DNA of 64,000 nucleotides. It comes from Limnephilus marmoratus (taxonomy: Eukaryota > Arthropoda > Insecta > Trichoptera > Limnephilidae). Positions 21,651-32,138 of this stretch are shown in pieces. A program made the position numbers and the translations under genes. Positions within the stretch are counted from its first letter, which is position 1; each line of letters starts with the position of its first letter. The stretch spans positions 55,015,819-55,079,818 of the forward strand of contig OU862908.1 in the NCBI GenBank assembly GCA_917880885.1, written 5' to 3'. The notes under the pieces were generated by a model. It was given only the letters and a program-made list of their open reading frames with translations, did no database searches and was not told the DNA's origin.

Positions 21651-23408
21651 TTAATCTAAGTCAGCAACTCTAAGCACAGGCCATCTCTCCACCCAAGACT
21701 TTACAAACTTTTTAAAGCATTCAAAATTATCTCTGTTCGACACCAGATCGGCATTCCAAGCCGGTCTTGTAATCCCTCTCAAACCATCCAACATTTCCTC
21801 TCTGGCATCCTTCATCAACTCGCAGTGCCACAGAATGTGCTCGGCTGTCTGGTTAGTGTCACCACATGCGCAGTTCGGATGAGGAGACAGTGCCAGACTA
21901 TGTAGTCGTCCCCTGAACTCCCCATGACCGGACACCAATTGCGTCATGTAGTGATCCAGTTTTATATGCGCCCCTTCCATTCTGCTTTTAACTGAGGGGA
22001 AGAAAGAGAAAGTCAATCTACCCTTCGTCGACCTATCCCATCGCTCTTGCCATACACTCAGCGTTCTATCTCGCATAGCTTTCAATAAGCCAGGGAGGGA
22101 TACCGCTCCGCCTGGTGCCAGTTCGACTCCCAGGTGGACAGCAACCCTACCTCTCGTCAATGCCTTTTTTGTCAAAACTTCCCTAATTTCCAAGTCAATC
22201 GGCATTGTACCGGCCAGAACCGGCAATGCGTCGTTAGCCACAGTCCTATATGCGCCCGAGAGCGCCAACAGGGGAGTCCGTTGGCCCCGCTTGAGGGCCA
22301 AGTGGATCAGTGCATTATCTAGCCGGTGTTCCCATACAGCGGCGGCATACGAGACTTGCCCCACGTACACACACTTATATAGGAGGCGAAGTGCCGGAGT
22401 CCGCAATCCCCACTCAGCTGTTGAGAGCCTTCTCAATTTCAAGAAAAGAGCCTGGGCCCTGCTAGAAACGCTCTTTACGTGCGCTAGGAACGAAGAAGAT
22501 CTATCTAAAATGACGCCTAAATACCTGGTGTTTTCAACAAAACGAATAGTGGAGCCTCCCATTCTGATGGAAGGGTTTCTGGTACGACTGAGCATACCCT
22601 TCATCAAGAGTCCCACAGTCTTATGGGGAGCGAAGTTCAGCCTGTTTCTCTTACCCCATTCAAGAATTTCACGCAGATATTCTTCTGCTTTGCTCTCCAC
22701 TTCCTTTCTGCTGTCCCCTGAGACCAAAACAAACTTATCATCAGCGTAGTCAACCGATATGCATCCTTCAGGCAAGGGTAACCTAGAGGAGTCGTCAAAA
22801 AGGATGTTCCACAGGTCCGGTCCGAGGACCGACCCTTGTGGACAGCCCATGTCAACATCACGTACGATGAAAACATCGCCATACATCACAATTACCTTTC
22901 TGTTGCGTAAATAATCACTAACAATTTTGAAAAGTAGAGGCGGGCAATTACGACTTTTCAATTTAGTTAAAATCATAGGCCACCACGCATGATCGAAGGC
23001 ACCCGAGATGTCCAAAAAGATTCCTATTACATACTTCTTGGAGCAAACCCTCACCCATTCAAGCGCATACTTAATGGCGTGCTCCGTGGACTTACCGGGG
23101 ACGAAGCCAAATTGGCGGTCGCAGGGCGTTGATAGGGTGAGGCGGAGCCTATGTCTGATGATTCTTTCCAGTATTTTACCTAAAACTGGAAGTAGAGTGA
23201 TGGGCCTGTAGGCCCCCATGTCTGTTCTCGGCTTACCATTCCCCTTTGGTATAATACGGAGCACGCCTTTCTTCCACTCTGTAGGGAATACCCCCCTTCG
23301 CAAGCACGTTTCCAACACTTGATAAAACTCCTCTTTAGCGTGGATCCAAACATGCTTCGCTATTATGCCATTCAATCTGTCAAATCCCGGTGCCTTCTTC
23401 GGACCCAA
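21651..23408 (-). CDS. R1-like ORF2, C-terminal part: reverse transcriptase and zinc knuckle
   Basis: Continuation of ORF2 after the frameshift; the listed start is only the first Met in this frame. Motifs in order: PKKAPGFD, IPKGN...YRPITLLP, FGFVPGKSTEHAI, FLDISGAFDHAWW (motif A Asp), CPQGSVLGPDLWN, VDYADD (catalytic Asp pair) and YLGVILD. Near residue 530 it has a CACGDTNQTAEHILWHC zinc knuckle. 'DISGAFD.AWWP' and the C-terminal CCHC are characteristic of the R1 clade. No other lesion is visible, so the copy looks young. Confidence 0.9.
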   Translation of the reverse strand: MGPKKAPGFDRLNGIIAKHVWIHAKEEFYQVLETCLRRGVFPTEWKKGVLRIIPKGNGKPRTDMGAYRPITLLPVLGKILERIIRHRLRLTLSTPCDRQFGFVPGKSTEHAIKYALEWVRVCSKKYVIGIFLDISGAFDHAWWPMILTKLKSRNCPPLLFKIVSDYLRNRKVIVMYGDVFIVRDVDMGCPQGSVLGPDLWNILFDDSSRLPLPEGCISVDYADDKFVLVSGDSRKEVESKAEEYLREILEWGKRNRLNFAPHKTVGLLMKGMLSRTRNPSIRMGGSTIRFVENTRYLGVILDRSSSFLAHVKSVSSRAQALFLKLRRLSTAEWGLRTPALRLLYKCVYVGQVSYAAAVWEHRLDNALIHLALKRGQRTPLLALSGAYRTVANDALPVLAGTMPIDLEIREVLTKKALTRGRVAVHLGVELAPGGAVSLPGLLKAMRDRTLSVWQERWDRSTKGRLTFSFFPSVKSRMEGAHIKLDHYMTQLVSGHGEFRGRLHSLALSPHPNCACGDTNQTAEHILWHCELMKDAREEMLDGLRGITRPAWNADLVSNRDNFECFKKFVKSWVERWPVLRVADLD

Positions 23409-23433
23409 ACCCTTAATTATGATTTCAACTCGA

Positions 23434-24828
23434 TTAACGGTGGTAAAAACGGTGATAAACGGTCGATTCTGCTCGACTTAACGGTGGTACGCCGTCCCCC
23501 TGGGCGAGGTCTCTAGGTGGAAGCCGTGACAGGTTTCTAACCTGTTGATGGTGAACACTTTCCCCAGTAACTGAGTCTAGCGGAACTAACTTGCCCAGAA
23601 GTGTCTCAAGAGTGGAGACTATGTCAACACTCTCTACGTTCCCTTCGCTACTACCGAGCATGACGCTCGATAAGTATCGTTCTGATCCTTTTCCCGAGTT
23701 TTCAACAGCGCTGTGGATTTCCCACGGGTTGGCGTTACCCACTTCATTTACCCAACTATGCCATGCAGCTCGTTTTGCTGGGAAGACACACGACCGATAG
23801 GCACCACGGGAGGCCCTAAAACGGGTCTGAAGGGCAGCTGCTTCTTCAGGTGAGCATTCACCCCGCCTGACGACCACCAGGCTCCTATAGGCCTTTTTGT
23901 AAGCCCCCTTCAGCAAAGTCAGCTCTTGTGTCCACCACGGCGTCCTAATGATCTTCTTTGGGTTTGATCTGCCCAAAGAAATTTCAGCAGCTGATACCAC
24001 CGCCGCGTTAAAGAAATTCCCCAAGTTGTCCGGTTCCCTAGCAGCTACGTCTTGAAAACCCCTTAAAGATTGACGGAGCGCATCCCCAAAGCTATCCCAA
24101 TTCGCCCTAGTGGTTCTGAAGTTCCAAGATGATCTTGGAGCTTCTGTCTTTGCAATTCCCACTGAAAAAGTTATTAATCTATGATCGGAAGCTATCGCAC
24201 ACTCATGAACCGTCCACTTCGATATTTTTGCCGCAACAGATCCAGAGCAAAGAGTGAGATCAATGTTGCTTTCGCTTCCGGTTCCCGAAAATGTTGAAAA
24301 CGTACTTGGTTCATTGATGATGAACAGACCTTGCGCTGAGATAAGATCTTTGACGGCATAGGATCTTTCCGTCCGATTTTCGCTAAAGTCGAACCAGAGA
24401 GGCGAGCGCGCATTGAAGTCACCTCCAATAATAATGTTTCGGCCTTTTAATTTATGCAAGGCACGCGTGAGGCTCAAAATATGCGGTTCCACTAAATTAC
24501 CATATTTAAAGTATACAGAGATCACGATGATCTCAGTATCGCCAAATTTAAAGGAAACACAGGTTTGGTATTCGTTCGAAAGCCCCTCGAGAAGGAGAGG
24601 GCTGATCAACAAGGTATTAACCAGAACACCCGCCCCCGGGGAACTGCTTACTTCGAGTACCGCCCCTGGACTAATGACACCAGGTGTTTTTCCTTGCCAA
24701 ACGTATTGCTCCTGAATAAGCAGAATGTCGATACCAAGGTCAGTCATGACCTGCTGGGCCTCAAGGGTGGCTACCCGAGATCTCTGCAGGTTGACCTGAC
24801 CTATGGAGAGAGGATTAGCGGCGGCCAT
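23434..24828 (-). CDS. R1-like ORF2, N-terminal part: AP endonuclease
   Basis: The start ATG lies 14 nt inside the end of ORF1. Apurinic-type endonuclease motifs are visible in order: QVNLQRS near residue 10, the catalytic-Glu region LLIQEQY near 37, GGDFNARSPLW near 140, SNIDLTL near 188 and SDHRLI near 215. In this family the enzyme nicks the target to prime reverse transcription. The frame ends early because of a frameshift at about 23410-23460, where 'accgtt' is present in several near copies, suggesting slippage. The reverse transcriptase follows in another frame. Confidence 0.85.
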   Translation of the reverse strand: MAAANPLSIGQVNLQRSRVATLEAQQVMTDLGIDILLIQEQYVWQGKTPGVISPGAVLEVSSSPGAGVLVNTLLISPLLLEGLSNEYQTCVSFKFGDTEIIVISVYFKYGNLVEPHILSLTRALHKLKGRNIIIGGDFNARSPLWFDFSENRTERSYAVKDLISAQGLFIINEPSTFSTFSGTGSESNIDLTLCSGSVAAKISKWTVHECAIASDHRLITFSVGIAKTEAPRSSWNFRTTRANWDSFGDALRQSLRGFQDVAAREPDNLGNFFNAAVVSAAEISLGRSNPKKIIRTPWWTQELTLLKGAYKKAYRSLVVVRRGECSPEEAAALQTRFRASRGAYRSCVFPAKRAAWHSWVNEVGNANPWEIHSAVENSGKGSERYLSSVMLGSSEGNVESVDIVSTLETLLGKLVPLDSVTGESVHHQQVRNLSRLPPRDLAQGDGVPPLSRAESTVYHRFYHR

Positions 24829-26362
24829 AATCGGTCATGCGGACTTGAGCCTCGATCGCAGCTCGGTACGCGGGGCAGGCGCGGTCGCCAGTGCAATGGT
24901 CGGCTGGTTTCTTGAACTTGGTACAGGTGGTGCAGATTGCGGCCTGTGCTTTCTTGGGGCACTCCTCGAAATCATGGCCGGCTGCGGCGCAGTGGCGGCA
25001 AGAAATGAACTCTTGGGTACAAAATTTGCTCACATGGCCGTACATGTGGCATTTGAAGCAACGGGTAGCTCCCAGATAGTCACGAACCCGACAGGCATTC
25101 CACCCAAGGTAGCAAAGACCGCTATCAATTAGTACCTTCCGGCAATCCGGGTGGCACGTGACAATCATATTCATGGTCCCACCTTTGCGTTTGCCAAATT
25201 GGGAGACCCTTCTCATTGTTCTTAAATGATCTTCTCTAGAAAGAGTTGATCTATCAGCGAGGTTGTTAATAAAAATTTCCTCAAATAGAGCAGTATCAGC
25301 AGCCGCATCTCCTCTGGGGACGTCGTAAATGACAATCTTGGGTAGCCGCCCCTGTGGGTTAACCATTTTTATTCCTTTGAGGGTGAGTTTTTCCGCCGCC
25401 TTCTGAATGTTCTTTACACCCCCCGGGCTATCAGTTTGCAGAAGAAAGCCTCCACCCTTCACCTTGCGTGACCTGACCACTTTGAAACCGTCGGTTTTGG
25501 GATCGAGAACAGACGTTAGCACCTTCTGGGTCTCCTCAGAGGTTTTGCCTTCAGGAGCTGTGGGGTAAAATAGTATAGTGGGCCTTAGGGGAGGCAACGC
25601 ACGCTCCTGTCCCTCGAATAGGATAGATCCACTGGGAGGTGCTCCAGCAGCTACGCCCGCATAAGTTTTGGTACTTACCGCTTTTTCAAAAACTTGAGCC
25701 TTAGGAGACGGACGTTTAATAAGCTCATCTATTTTTTCTGTTAATCCCTTCTGTGAGTTTATAATATCGGCAAAGGCACCAGCTCTCGCGTTGGCGGCGG
25801 CGCAAGCTATTGCCAGGTTTGATAGCTCCTTACGAATTAAATCAATACTCACCTGCACAACTAAACGGTCCTCCTTTTTCATTTTATTTTTCATCTCGTA
25901 TACCTTATCGGAGATCTTTGAAAGAGGGCTCCAAAATGGGGCAAGATAGTCCTTCTCGATTGCCGGATCGTAGTCGTCACCTGAAATTAACGGATCCTCA
26001 ATCCTGCCACGCTTCTTTTTTGATTGGTTCGGCGACGGGTTGGCCATGTCACCAGTGCCAGTAGAAGTGATTCCAGTGGTAACGATGTCTGAAGTGGGCT
26101 TTTGGGCGGCTGAAGTGGATGCTGCTACCTCTTCGCGGAGTAAACTGCCATGGATGCTGGTAAATGGTGAAGTGGACCGTCCGGACTCCTTGTGGCCTCT
26201 CATACTATCCGTGAGCACACGGTACCTCGGAGAAGGTTCTCGGCTCTTTTGTGCCTCTTGTCTTATTTCTTTACCTCTCGCCTGCGCAATAATAATAACT
26301 TCCTCCTTCGATAAATGATGGTGATCAACCTCCTCCTCGTCAGAGGAGTCCACGGAAGACAT
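24815..26362 (-). CDS. R1-like ORF1 (gag-like RNA-binding protein)
   Basis: A 515-residue uninterrupted frame. The N-terminal half is Ser/Pro/Lys-rich and low in complexity. The C-terminal part carries three zinc knuckles: CFKCHMYGHVSKFC, CRHCAAAGHDFEEC and a variant CTTCTKF...HCTGDRAC, the arrangement typical of R1 and TRAS ORF1 proteins. In this family ORF1 binds element RNA and forms the ribonucleoprotein. Its stop overlaps the ORF2 start, so ORF2 is probably translated by reinitiation. No lesion is visible. Confidence 0.85.
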   Translation of the reverse strand: MSSVDSSDEEEVDHHHLSKEEVIIIAQARGKEIRQEAQKSREPSPRYRVLTDSMRGHKESGRSTSPFTSIHGSLLREEVAASTSAAQKPTSDIVTTGITSTGTGDMANPSPNQSKKKRGRIEDPLISGDDYDPAIEKDYLAPFWSPLSKISDKVYEMKNKMKKEDRLVVQVSIDLIRKELSNLAIACAAANARAGAFADIINSQKGLTEKIDELIKRPSPKAQVFEKAVSTKTYAGVAAGAPPSGSILFEGQERALPPLRPTILFYPTAPEGKTSEETQKVLTSVLDPKTDGFKVVRSRKVKGGGFLLQTDSPGGVKNIQKAAEKLTLKGIKMVNPQGRLPKIVIYDVPRGDAAADTALFEEIFINNLADRSTLSREDHLRTMRRVSQFGKRKGGTMNMIVTCHPDCRKVLIDSGLCYLGWNACRVRDYLGATRCFKCHMYGHVSKFCTQEFISCRHCAAAGHDFEECPKKAQAAICTTCTKFKKPADHCTGDRACPAYRAAIEAQVRMTDYGRR

Positions 26363-26420
26363 TTAGATATAAAAAAACCAACTTCTTTATAGGAACTCAG
26401 TTGTATTCCGATAAAAAAAA

Positions 26421-27049
26421 AATAAAAACAAAATGCACGATCTAAAACCCGCCGTGTGGGTACTTTTCAAAATATAATCACCACAAATGTATGTAAACCT
26501 TATTTTTTTATTAAACACTATTAAAAAAAGGAGAGAATAAAAGGGTAGCCCATGTTTTGTTGCTTACAAAATCACTCATTACAGTTCACACAAATTGTTC
26601 GTCGCAGTTTTAATTTGACACTTGGCGAAAATCAAAATTTAAACAATTTAATACTGAGAACAAATATAAATCAAATCGATACATTTCCAATGATGACTCC
26701 ATGTCGACTCGATTCCCTGTGTTCTGAAGTTCCCAACCACTCTCCAGCCCTGCTCGCCGCGAGCTCAAATCGTAAATACTTGTTGCCCAGCGAAATGTAG
26801 TAGTGATGGCTTCTTGAGTATCGATCTACGTATGCAATCGATAAGTTGTAACCGGAATCATGGAATGATGTTTTAATCACGTTACAGCAAGATAGTGATT
26901 TGGACGTTTGGCGCAGCAGGGAATTTTGGGAAGATAGCGAACAGAGGATGGGATCGTAAGTTCAATTCAACAATCAACAGTCTTTATGATAATAGTGTTA
27001 TACTTGTTTTTTATTATACTTGTTTTTAATTATACTTGTTTTTTATTCC
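26421..27049. other. No recognised feature
   Basis: AT-rich sequence upstream of the R1-like element; it may include the element's 5' UTR. A TTATACTTGTTTTT triplication lies at 26999-27045. Confidence 0.4.
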
Positions 27050-27470
27050 TTAGCCCAGTTAGAGTGATTTGAAATTCGGATGAAACGTAAATGACGCACT
27101 ACGGCACCTGGGAAGCATCAAACTGCGCTCAAGGCTCCTATTGGTTGAGATATAAAACGGAAACGAAGAATAGGTCTGCGCTCATTGGCCGCTTTGTTTT
27201 TTTACAGGTCGTCGGAATATAATGCGTAAATTCGTGCCTCGCCGAGCGCGTTCTATAGCGCAGCGATATAGCTCGTCGCAAATCTCAGCGGCCAGAGAAA
27301 TCCAGCGAACGGATGTTCGAATCCTACGAAATCCAAAAAAGTGAACATTTTTGTTTTTTTGTAAATCAGTATCCAATCTTCAAACCACTTTAAAATAAAC
27401 AGGCAAAAAAGGGACATCTAGCGACTTTCTAGTTTCACTTCCATCGCGAGTGAATCACACACTTTATTTT
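27050..27470 (+). repeat. Family D interspersed repeat
   Basis: Contains 'gaaattcggatgaaacg', 'ggctcctattggttgagata', 'ggtctgcgctcattgg', 'cagagaaatccagcgaacgg' and 'actttctagtttcacttcca', all shared with the 60.8-kb copy and partly with 47.0 and 12.4 kb. It is the longest, best-preserved version. It could be a non-autonomous DNA transposon; ends remain uncertain. Confidence 0.55.
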
Positions 27471-28395
27471 TTTCGAGTTTTTCTTCGAGACTAGACATGC
27501 CCTGAGATTTTATATTTAAATATTTCCTAGAGTCAATAGTTTAAATTTTAATAATAATAAGTAGCATCATACACGATGAAATCTTTTTACTAATTTTACA
27601 TCTTTGTCATTTCGCATCTTAGTTATTTTATTACATTGATTTATGGGAGGTTTCATTTGAAGTAAGTATTAAATTGCTGCCCTGTGATAAACGAGTTACA
27701 TTGTACCATACGAATAGAAAAAAAAATCTAGTTAGATAATCTTCTAATGATAAGTTGGTCGTTAGTTACATAAGTTAAAAAATATATTGTTTTTGTTCAC
27801 GTTAATACCCGCTAGTTTTTCGTTAATCTTGGAAATTAGTGTTGGCTCTTAGTTATAGTGATTATCCCAGAATATAAGATAAAATTTAGGTCCGCTCTTA
27901 CAGGCGAGTTTTATTCAATTATTTCTCCATGGGAAATAGTTTATGTATTTCCCGCGGGAGTACAGCCCGCATCCATTCTCTCCCACGAAACAAAGCTTTT
28001 TCCTTCATCACTTGTTTTTTTAAGTATACGAACGAGGTTTAATTTTTTGTGGAAAGATTGCGGGAAAAGTTTTCATTTTTAAATAATGTTGTGTATTTTC
28101 ATGGTTCAGTAATAGTTTATCAGCCAAATATGTTTTCCATCATAGATAGATACAACAAAATTTAAAAAATATAATTAATTATATTTTTCACTTTAAAGGA
28201 TAATTTTATAAAGATTAGATTTACTATTACAGACTCAGCACGAGGTTAAGAATTTTTTTAAATAAAATGTTAGTTTCTTTAACGGTTTTAAATACGGTTC
28301 GAAGGTTTGATCCAAAGATAATAGAATACAAAATTATCTTTGGTTTAACCATTAGAACGTTTTATAATAATTACTATAAAACGCTGGTTAATATA
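27471..28395. other. No recognised feature
   Basis: AT-rich sequence without a supported gene. A short inverted stretch at 28308-28345 ('tccaaagataat' / 'attatctttgg') forms a small hairpin. Confidence 0.45.
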
Positions 28396-28635
28396 CTAGC
28401 TGGTTCCTGGCATGCATTGCAATGCTATATATTTAAAGAAATACATTGTTTCTCCCTGAATCACCTTTCCCGTGCATCTCCGTTCCTTTTCCGCGTCCCC
28501 TTCCTAGCTAGCTTTATAAATTATGGCCTACATGTTATTCATTCATTAAAATCCATTCAGTAGTTTTTGCGTGTAAGAGTACCAAACACACGTACATCCA
28601 TACAAACTTTCGCGTTTATAATATTAGTACGATTC
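28396..28635 (+). repeat. Family C retroposon, shortened copy
   Basis: It starts 'ctagctggttcctggcatgc', has 'ttgtttctccctga' and a short pyrimidine tract, then a 3' part ending 'gcgtttataatattagtacg', a common 3' end among insect LINE-derived repeats. Confidence 0.6.
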
Positions 28636-28798
28636 TTTTCAGAAATATTTTTTACAAAATATAAAAATGTTGTAATTAAATTATTAATATATTTAAACGT
28701 ATTCTTTATACTTACAATTATTCGTCTTGTAGCTTGAGAAGGGGAATTCTTCCCGGTTTAATTTACAAAATTCCTGTATTCTCATAAAACATTATTGT

Positions 28799-29140
28799 CG
28801 TATACCGGTCAGTGGCTGAGTTGGCATCGCATTTGGGTCCCACCCAGGCTGTGGGTGTACAATGCCTCGTCTGGCTAAGTCCTCCATCTTAACACAAAAC
28901 AACATTATATTTATTTTATTATTTAAACACCAAAATGCCTTTTACATTATAGTATAGATTACAGTGTGGGGATTACGCAGGTGGGTATCAGTAGTATTAA
29001 GAACAAAATAAGAATGAATGTGTACACAAAAATAAAATTGCTGAAGTGATGCAGTTTTCCGGTGCGGTGGTAGGGGATTTTCAAACATTATCAGGTTATA
29101 CGTAACCCGGTAATGTTTTTCTTTCTTTAAAAACAATACC
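28799..29140 (+). repeat. SINE3 family copy (tRNA-like head)
   Basis: The head 'accggtcagtggctgagttg' has an A-box-like stretch; the 3' end 'taacccggtaatgtttttct' is followed by 'ttctttaaaaa'. Shared with copies at 57.36 and 61.32 kb. About 180 bp of unrelated AT-rich sequence in the middle suggests an internal insertion here. Confidence 0.55.
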
Positions 29141-29234
29141 TATTCCATAACTTGTATTTTTATTTTCAGTTTTAATTAGTTAATAGCAATGACGTTACAA
29201 TATAACACCCAATTTCCTTAACCTAAAACTTTTA

Positions 29235-29660
29235 AAAACAGTAGGTACACTGTGCCAATCTCACATCGAATACGGAATTAATTTTCAGAATAGCTTGGGG
29301 TAATCATACTCCAGTGTCTTTGACCCCATCATTAAAGCACAAAAATTAATCCTAAAAATAATTCCCAAACTGCTGCTTACTACCAGCACTGATACGATCT
29401 TCAACACCTTCAATGTTATGGACATAAAACAGCTCTACTCAAGATCCATCTTAGTTAATTAACACAAAAACAACAAAACACTATACAAAGCTACACAAAC
29501 GATACACAATACCCAAGCCATAAACAAAAAACTCCTCCAAACTCCTTTTTCCAAAACCTCCTTTGCACAAAAAAACTCGAAATACGATCAGACAAACTGA
29601 CTCCTTGACAAAATTCAAACAAGATATTAAAAAAAATGGATTATAAGTACTGGACGCCAC
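29235..29660 (+). pseudogene. LINE reverse transcriptase C-terminal relic
   Basis: One frame reads QSHIEYGINFQNSLG, then FDPIIKAQKLILKIIPKL and IFNTFNVMDIKQLYSRSILV. The pattern 'Q..i.YGI..wG...p...aQK.iik' is that of Jockey-type reverse transcriptase C termini. Two or more stops show decay. It lies just upstream of J1 in the same orientation but is a separate, older copy. Confidence 0.65.
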
Positions 29661-29927
29661 ACTATTATAAACATCTGTAAAATAAATCACACGTAGACAG
29701 AAATAACTATTCACATACAACTTAAGCCATATAAAATAAATTAAATTAATAGAATCCTGTCAAATTTAACTCCATGAATAGATTAGACAGAATTAACTTT
29801 TTTACTTCATCTCCTCCAACAATTATAAATAACTCTCTTTAAAAGATTTACCAACCCTTCCAATCGCTTTTCTGTTTAAATTAATATATAAAATGAATTA
29901 ATAATAAATTTACAAAAAGCGGATGAT

Positions 29928-30539
29928 ATGGCCAACATCAAAAATGAAATTACGAAGTTAAAACTTGAAGGAATACAGGTTGAAAGCATTGATAAAAAAA
30001 GACCGTGCATGATCTTTAAAGGAATAGACGAAAAATATACACAAGAAGAATTTATATCAGATTTGATTCTGCAAAATGAAGACATAAAAATTATTTACGA
30101 AATGGACCCAAACCAGATAAAATACAAAGGAACCATACAAATTAAAAAATTTAAACAAAAAAATATAATTCTCGAAACCAGTGGAAATCTCAGAAATCTT
30201 CTAATTTCGAAAAAAAGCGTAAACCTAGGATTTTACCAAATTAAAGTAGAGGATTGCAACCCCCTCATGCAGTGTTACCATTGCCAAAAATATGGTCACA
30301 CAGCAATGCGTTGCCTCCAACCACCAAACAAACCAATATGCCTTCATTGTGCGGGTGAACATAACCTAAAAAACTGCAACAATAAGAACGAAATACCAAA
30401 ATGCATTAATTGCACAGAACTTAATTTAAAATTTAATACTACGACTCCAACAGACCACAAATCAAATAGTGAAAAATGCAAACACAGATTGAAAATGCTT
30501 AACTTTGCTCAAGAAAAAATTAATTATAATTCAAAATGA
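29928..30539 (+). CDS. J1 ORF1 (gag-like, zinc knuckles)
   Basis: A 203-residue frame, probably the C-terminal part of a longer protein: the frame is open upstream to about 29895. It has CYHCQKYGHTAMRC and CLHCAGEHNLKNC, plus a third imperfect Cys cluster (CINC...KC), as in Jockey-type ORF1 proteins that bind element RNA. The stop overlaps the ORF2 start codon as ATGA (30536-30539), suggesting coupled translation. Confidence 0.8.
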   Translation: MANIKNEITKLKLEGIQVESIDKKRPCMIFKGIDEKYTQEEFISDLILQNEDIKIIYEMDPNQIKYKGTIQIKKFKQKNIILETSGNLRNLLISKKSVNLGFYQIKVEDCNPLMQCYHCQKYGHTAMRCLQPPNKPICLHCAGEHNLKNCNNKNEIPKCINCTELNLKFNTTTPTDHKSNSEKCKHRLKMLNFAQEKINYNSK

Positions 30540-31464
30540 CCGAATACATAGTAAAACAAATTGACGAAAAATACAAAATAAACCAAGAAATATGTCAAAA
30601 TATCAAAGAAGTTAATAACAGTTACAAACAGTTCCCCCTTTTTATTACTACACATGAACATTCGAAGCATCGCAAAAAACCTTGATGAATTTTTGATAAA
30701 TATAAATGATCTGCTTTTATCGCCCGCCTGCATAGTGTTAACAGAAACGCACTGTAATAACGATCAACACATTAATGCACTACCCAACTACAAAGGCATC
30801 GCAACAACAACACCAATTAATAAAAATAGTGGTATAATTATATTTGTTCATGACGAGTGTGAAATTATTAACATTGAAGAAATTGATATACAACATGTAA
30901 ATTGTCTAAAAATAGATATAAAATTAAAAAACAAATTATACAGAATTATAGCAGTATACAGAACACACAAATCAAACATAACTAACTTCATAAATGAACT
31001 ATATGAATATCTAAGCAAATTATCGAAAATTCTTACTTTTGTATGTGGTGATTTCAATATAAACATCTCTGCTAACCATAACTCAATAGAAAAAAATAAT
31101 TTCATTAACATAATGACACACCTCAACTTTAAATCTTGTATTAATAGTAACACTCGAGAAATTAAAAACCAAACTCCATCATGTATAGACCATATCTGGT
31201 GTAATATACATTTGAATGAAATAAAAAATATTAAATCTACTGTTTGGAAAACTAATATAACTGACCATTACGCGTGTCTTATATTACATGAGACAAATAA
31301 AAAACTAAACACAATACCCAAATTAAATCTTCCATATTCCCAAATAGACTATGAATTATTAAAAAAATCATTAATAAATGAAAAATGGGAAGAAGTTTTA
31401 AAAAATAAATGCACCAACCAAAGTGCCTTACTGTTTGAAAAAACTTTAACTAAACACGTTTTAG
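30536..31464 (+). pseudogene. J1 ORF2, endonuclease part
   Basis: ORF2 starts at the ATG of the ATGA overlap (30536). About 100 nt later a one-base insertion in a CCCCCTTTTT run changes frame; the rest continues from about 30640. Endonuclease motifs: MNIRSI, IVLTETHC, FVCGDFNINI, SCIDHIW and TDHYACL. Coding is interrupted at codon Leu/Glu by the MITE inserted at TTAG (31461-31464). Confidence 0.8.
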
Positions 31465-32135
31465 CCACTGGAGCGATTTCGGTCGAAAAATGGACCACTT
31501 TTATTTTTCTGCGATTGATTTCGGTCCAAAAATGGACCACATTTTCCTACCATTCATAAGACATTTATTGTAATTTTTTAAAACATTCCCAGGGCCAGCC
31601 GTTTATTTTAACACGAAGCTATTGACATGATTTATCTATTATGACCATAGATGTTGCAAATCCGAACTTCGTAGACTATTTTAGAACAATGTTAAAAACA
31701 ATTTTTTGAAATATTTTTTTCCCGCCGAATTTTTGAACAGCTGTTTACGGATAAAATTAAGTCTTTTTTCCATAGATATGCACCTTTAATTATCAAGTGT
31801 ACCATAGACAACATACAGAAACCGAAAATATTCTATGTTGACCCGAATAAGTATCCCTCGCCGCAGTTTCAAGTAAAAAACACCCAGGGTTCGCGCGATT
31901 ATAAACTTTACGATTGTTTTTTTTTTTTTTTCATAAATCCTACAAATATGAGATAAACGGTAAAATACGGGTTATTTCATTGGCTATATAGCACTATAAC
32001 AAGTTTTTATGTCTCAATGTCAAAATTCGAAGGTATGATTTTTTTAATGTTGACGAAAAATTGAAAAAAATAACCATCTGGGAAATCTCAAGCAATCGAA
32101 GCAAATTTATTTATTTCGCGTGATCGTTCCAGTGG
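31465..32135. mobile_element. 671-bp MITE inserted in J1, TSD TTAG
   Basis: The terminal inverted repeats are CCACTGGAGCGAT and ATCGTTCCAGTGG (one mismatch). TTAG flanks it on both sides (31461-31464, 32136-32139). Deleting the element plus one TTAG rejoins the LINE frame with no lost or extra codon, so the boundaries are certain. Near the left end are two ~38-bp direct repeats with the palindromic core TCCAAAAATGGA (one copy diverged). No transposase is encoded. A 4-bp TTAG duplication fits a piggyBac-type element at a variant of TTAA, or another 4-bp superfamily. Confidence 0.85.
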
Positions 32136-32138
32136 TTA

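Larger units (their letters stand above)
20890..26420 (-). mobile_element. R1-clade non-LTR retrotransposon, nearly intact
   Basis: A complete two-ORF LINE on the minus strand: ORF1 with three zinc knuckles, then ORF2 with an APE endonuclease, a reverse transcriptase and a C-terminal CCHC. ORF1 and ORF2 overlap by 14 nt. One frameshift splits ORF2 near 23.43 kb. The ~700-bp 3' UTR includes a GC-rich part at 20930-21300. R1 family members insert in 28S rDNA; no rDNA is visible at either side, so this is an R1-clade relative with a different target, or a copy that landed elsewhere. Exact ends are approximate. Confidence 0.85.

Noticed and set aside
22134..24915. Plus-strand frames opposite the R1-like ORFs (up to 152 codons)
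   Set aside because: Antisense shadows of well-supported ORF1 and ORF2.
21651..26362. A host gene with zinc fingers
   Set aside because: The zinc knuckles belong to LINE ORF1/ORF2, with endonuclease and reverse transcriptase motifs alongside.
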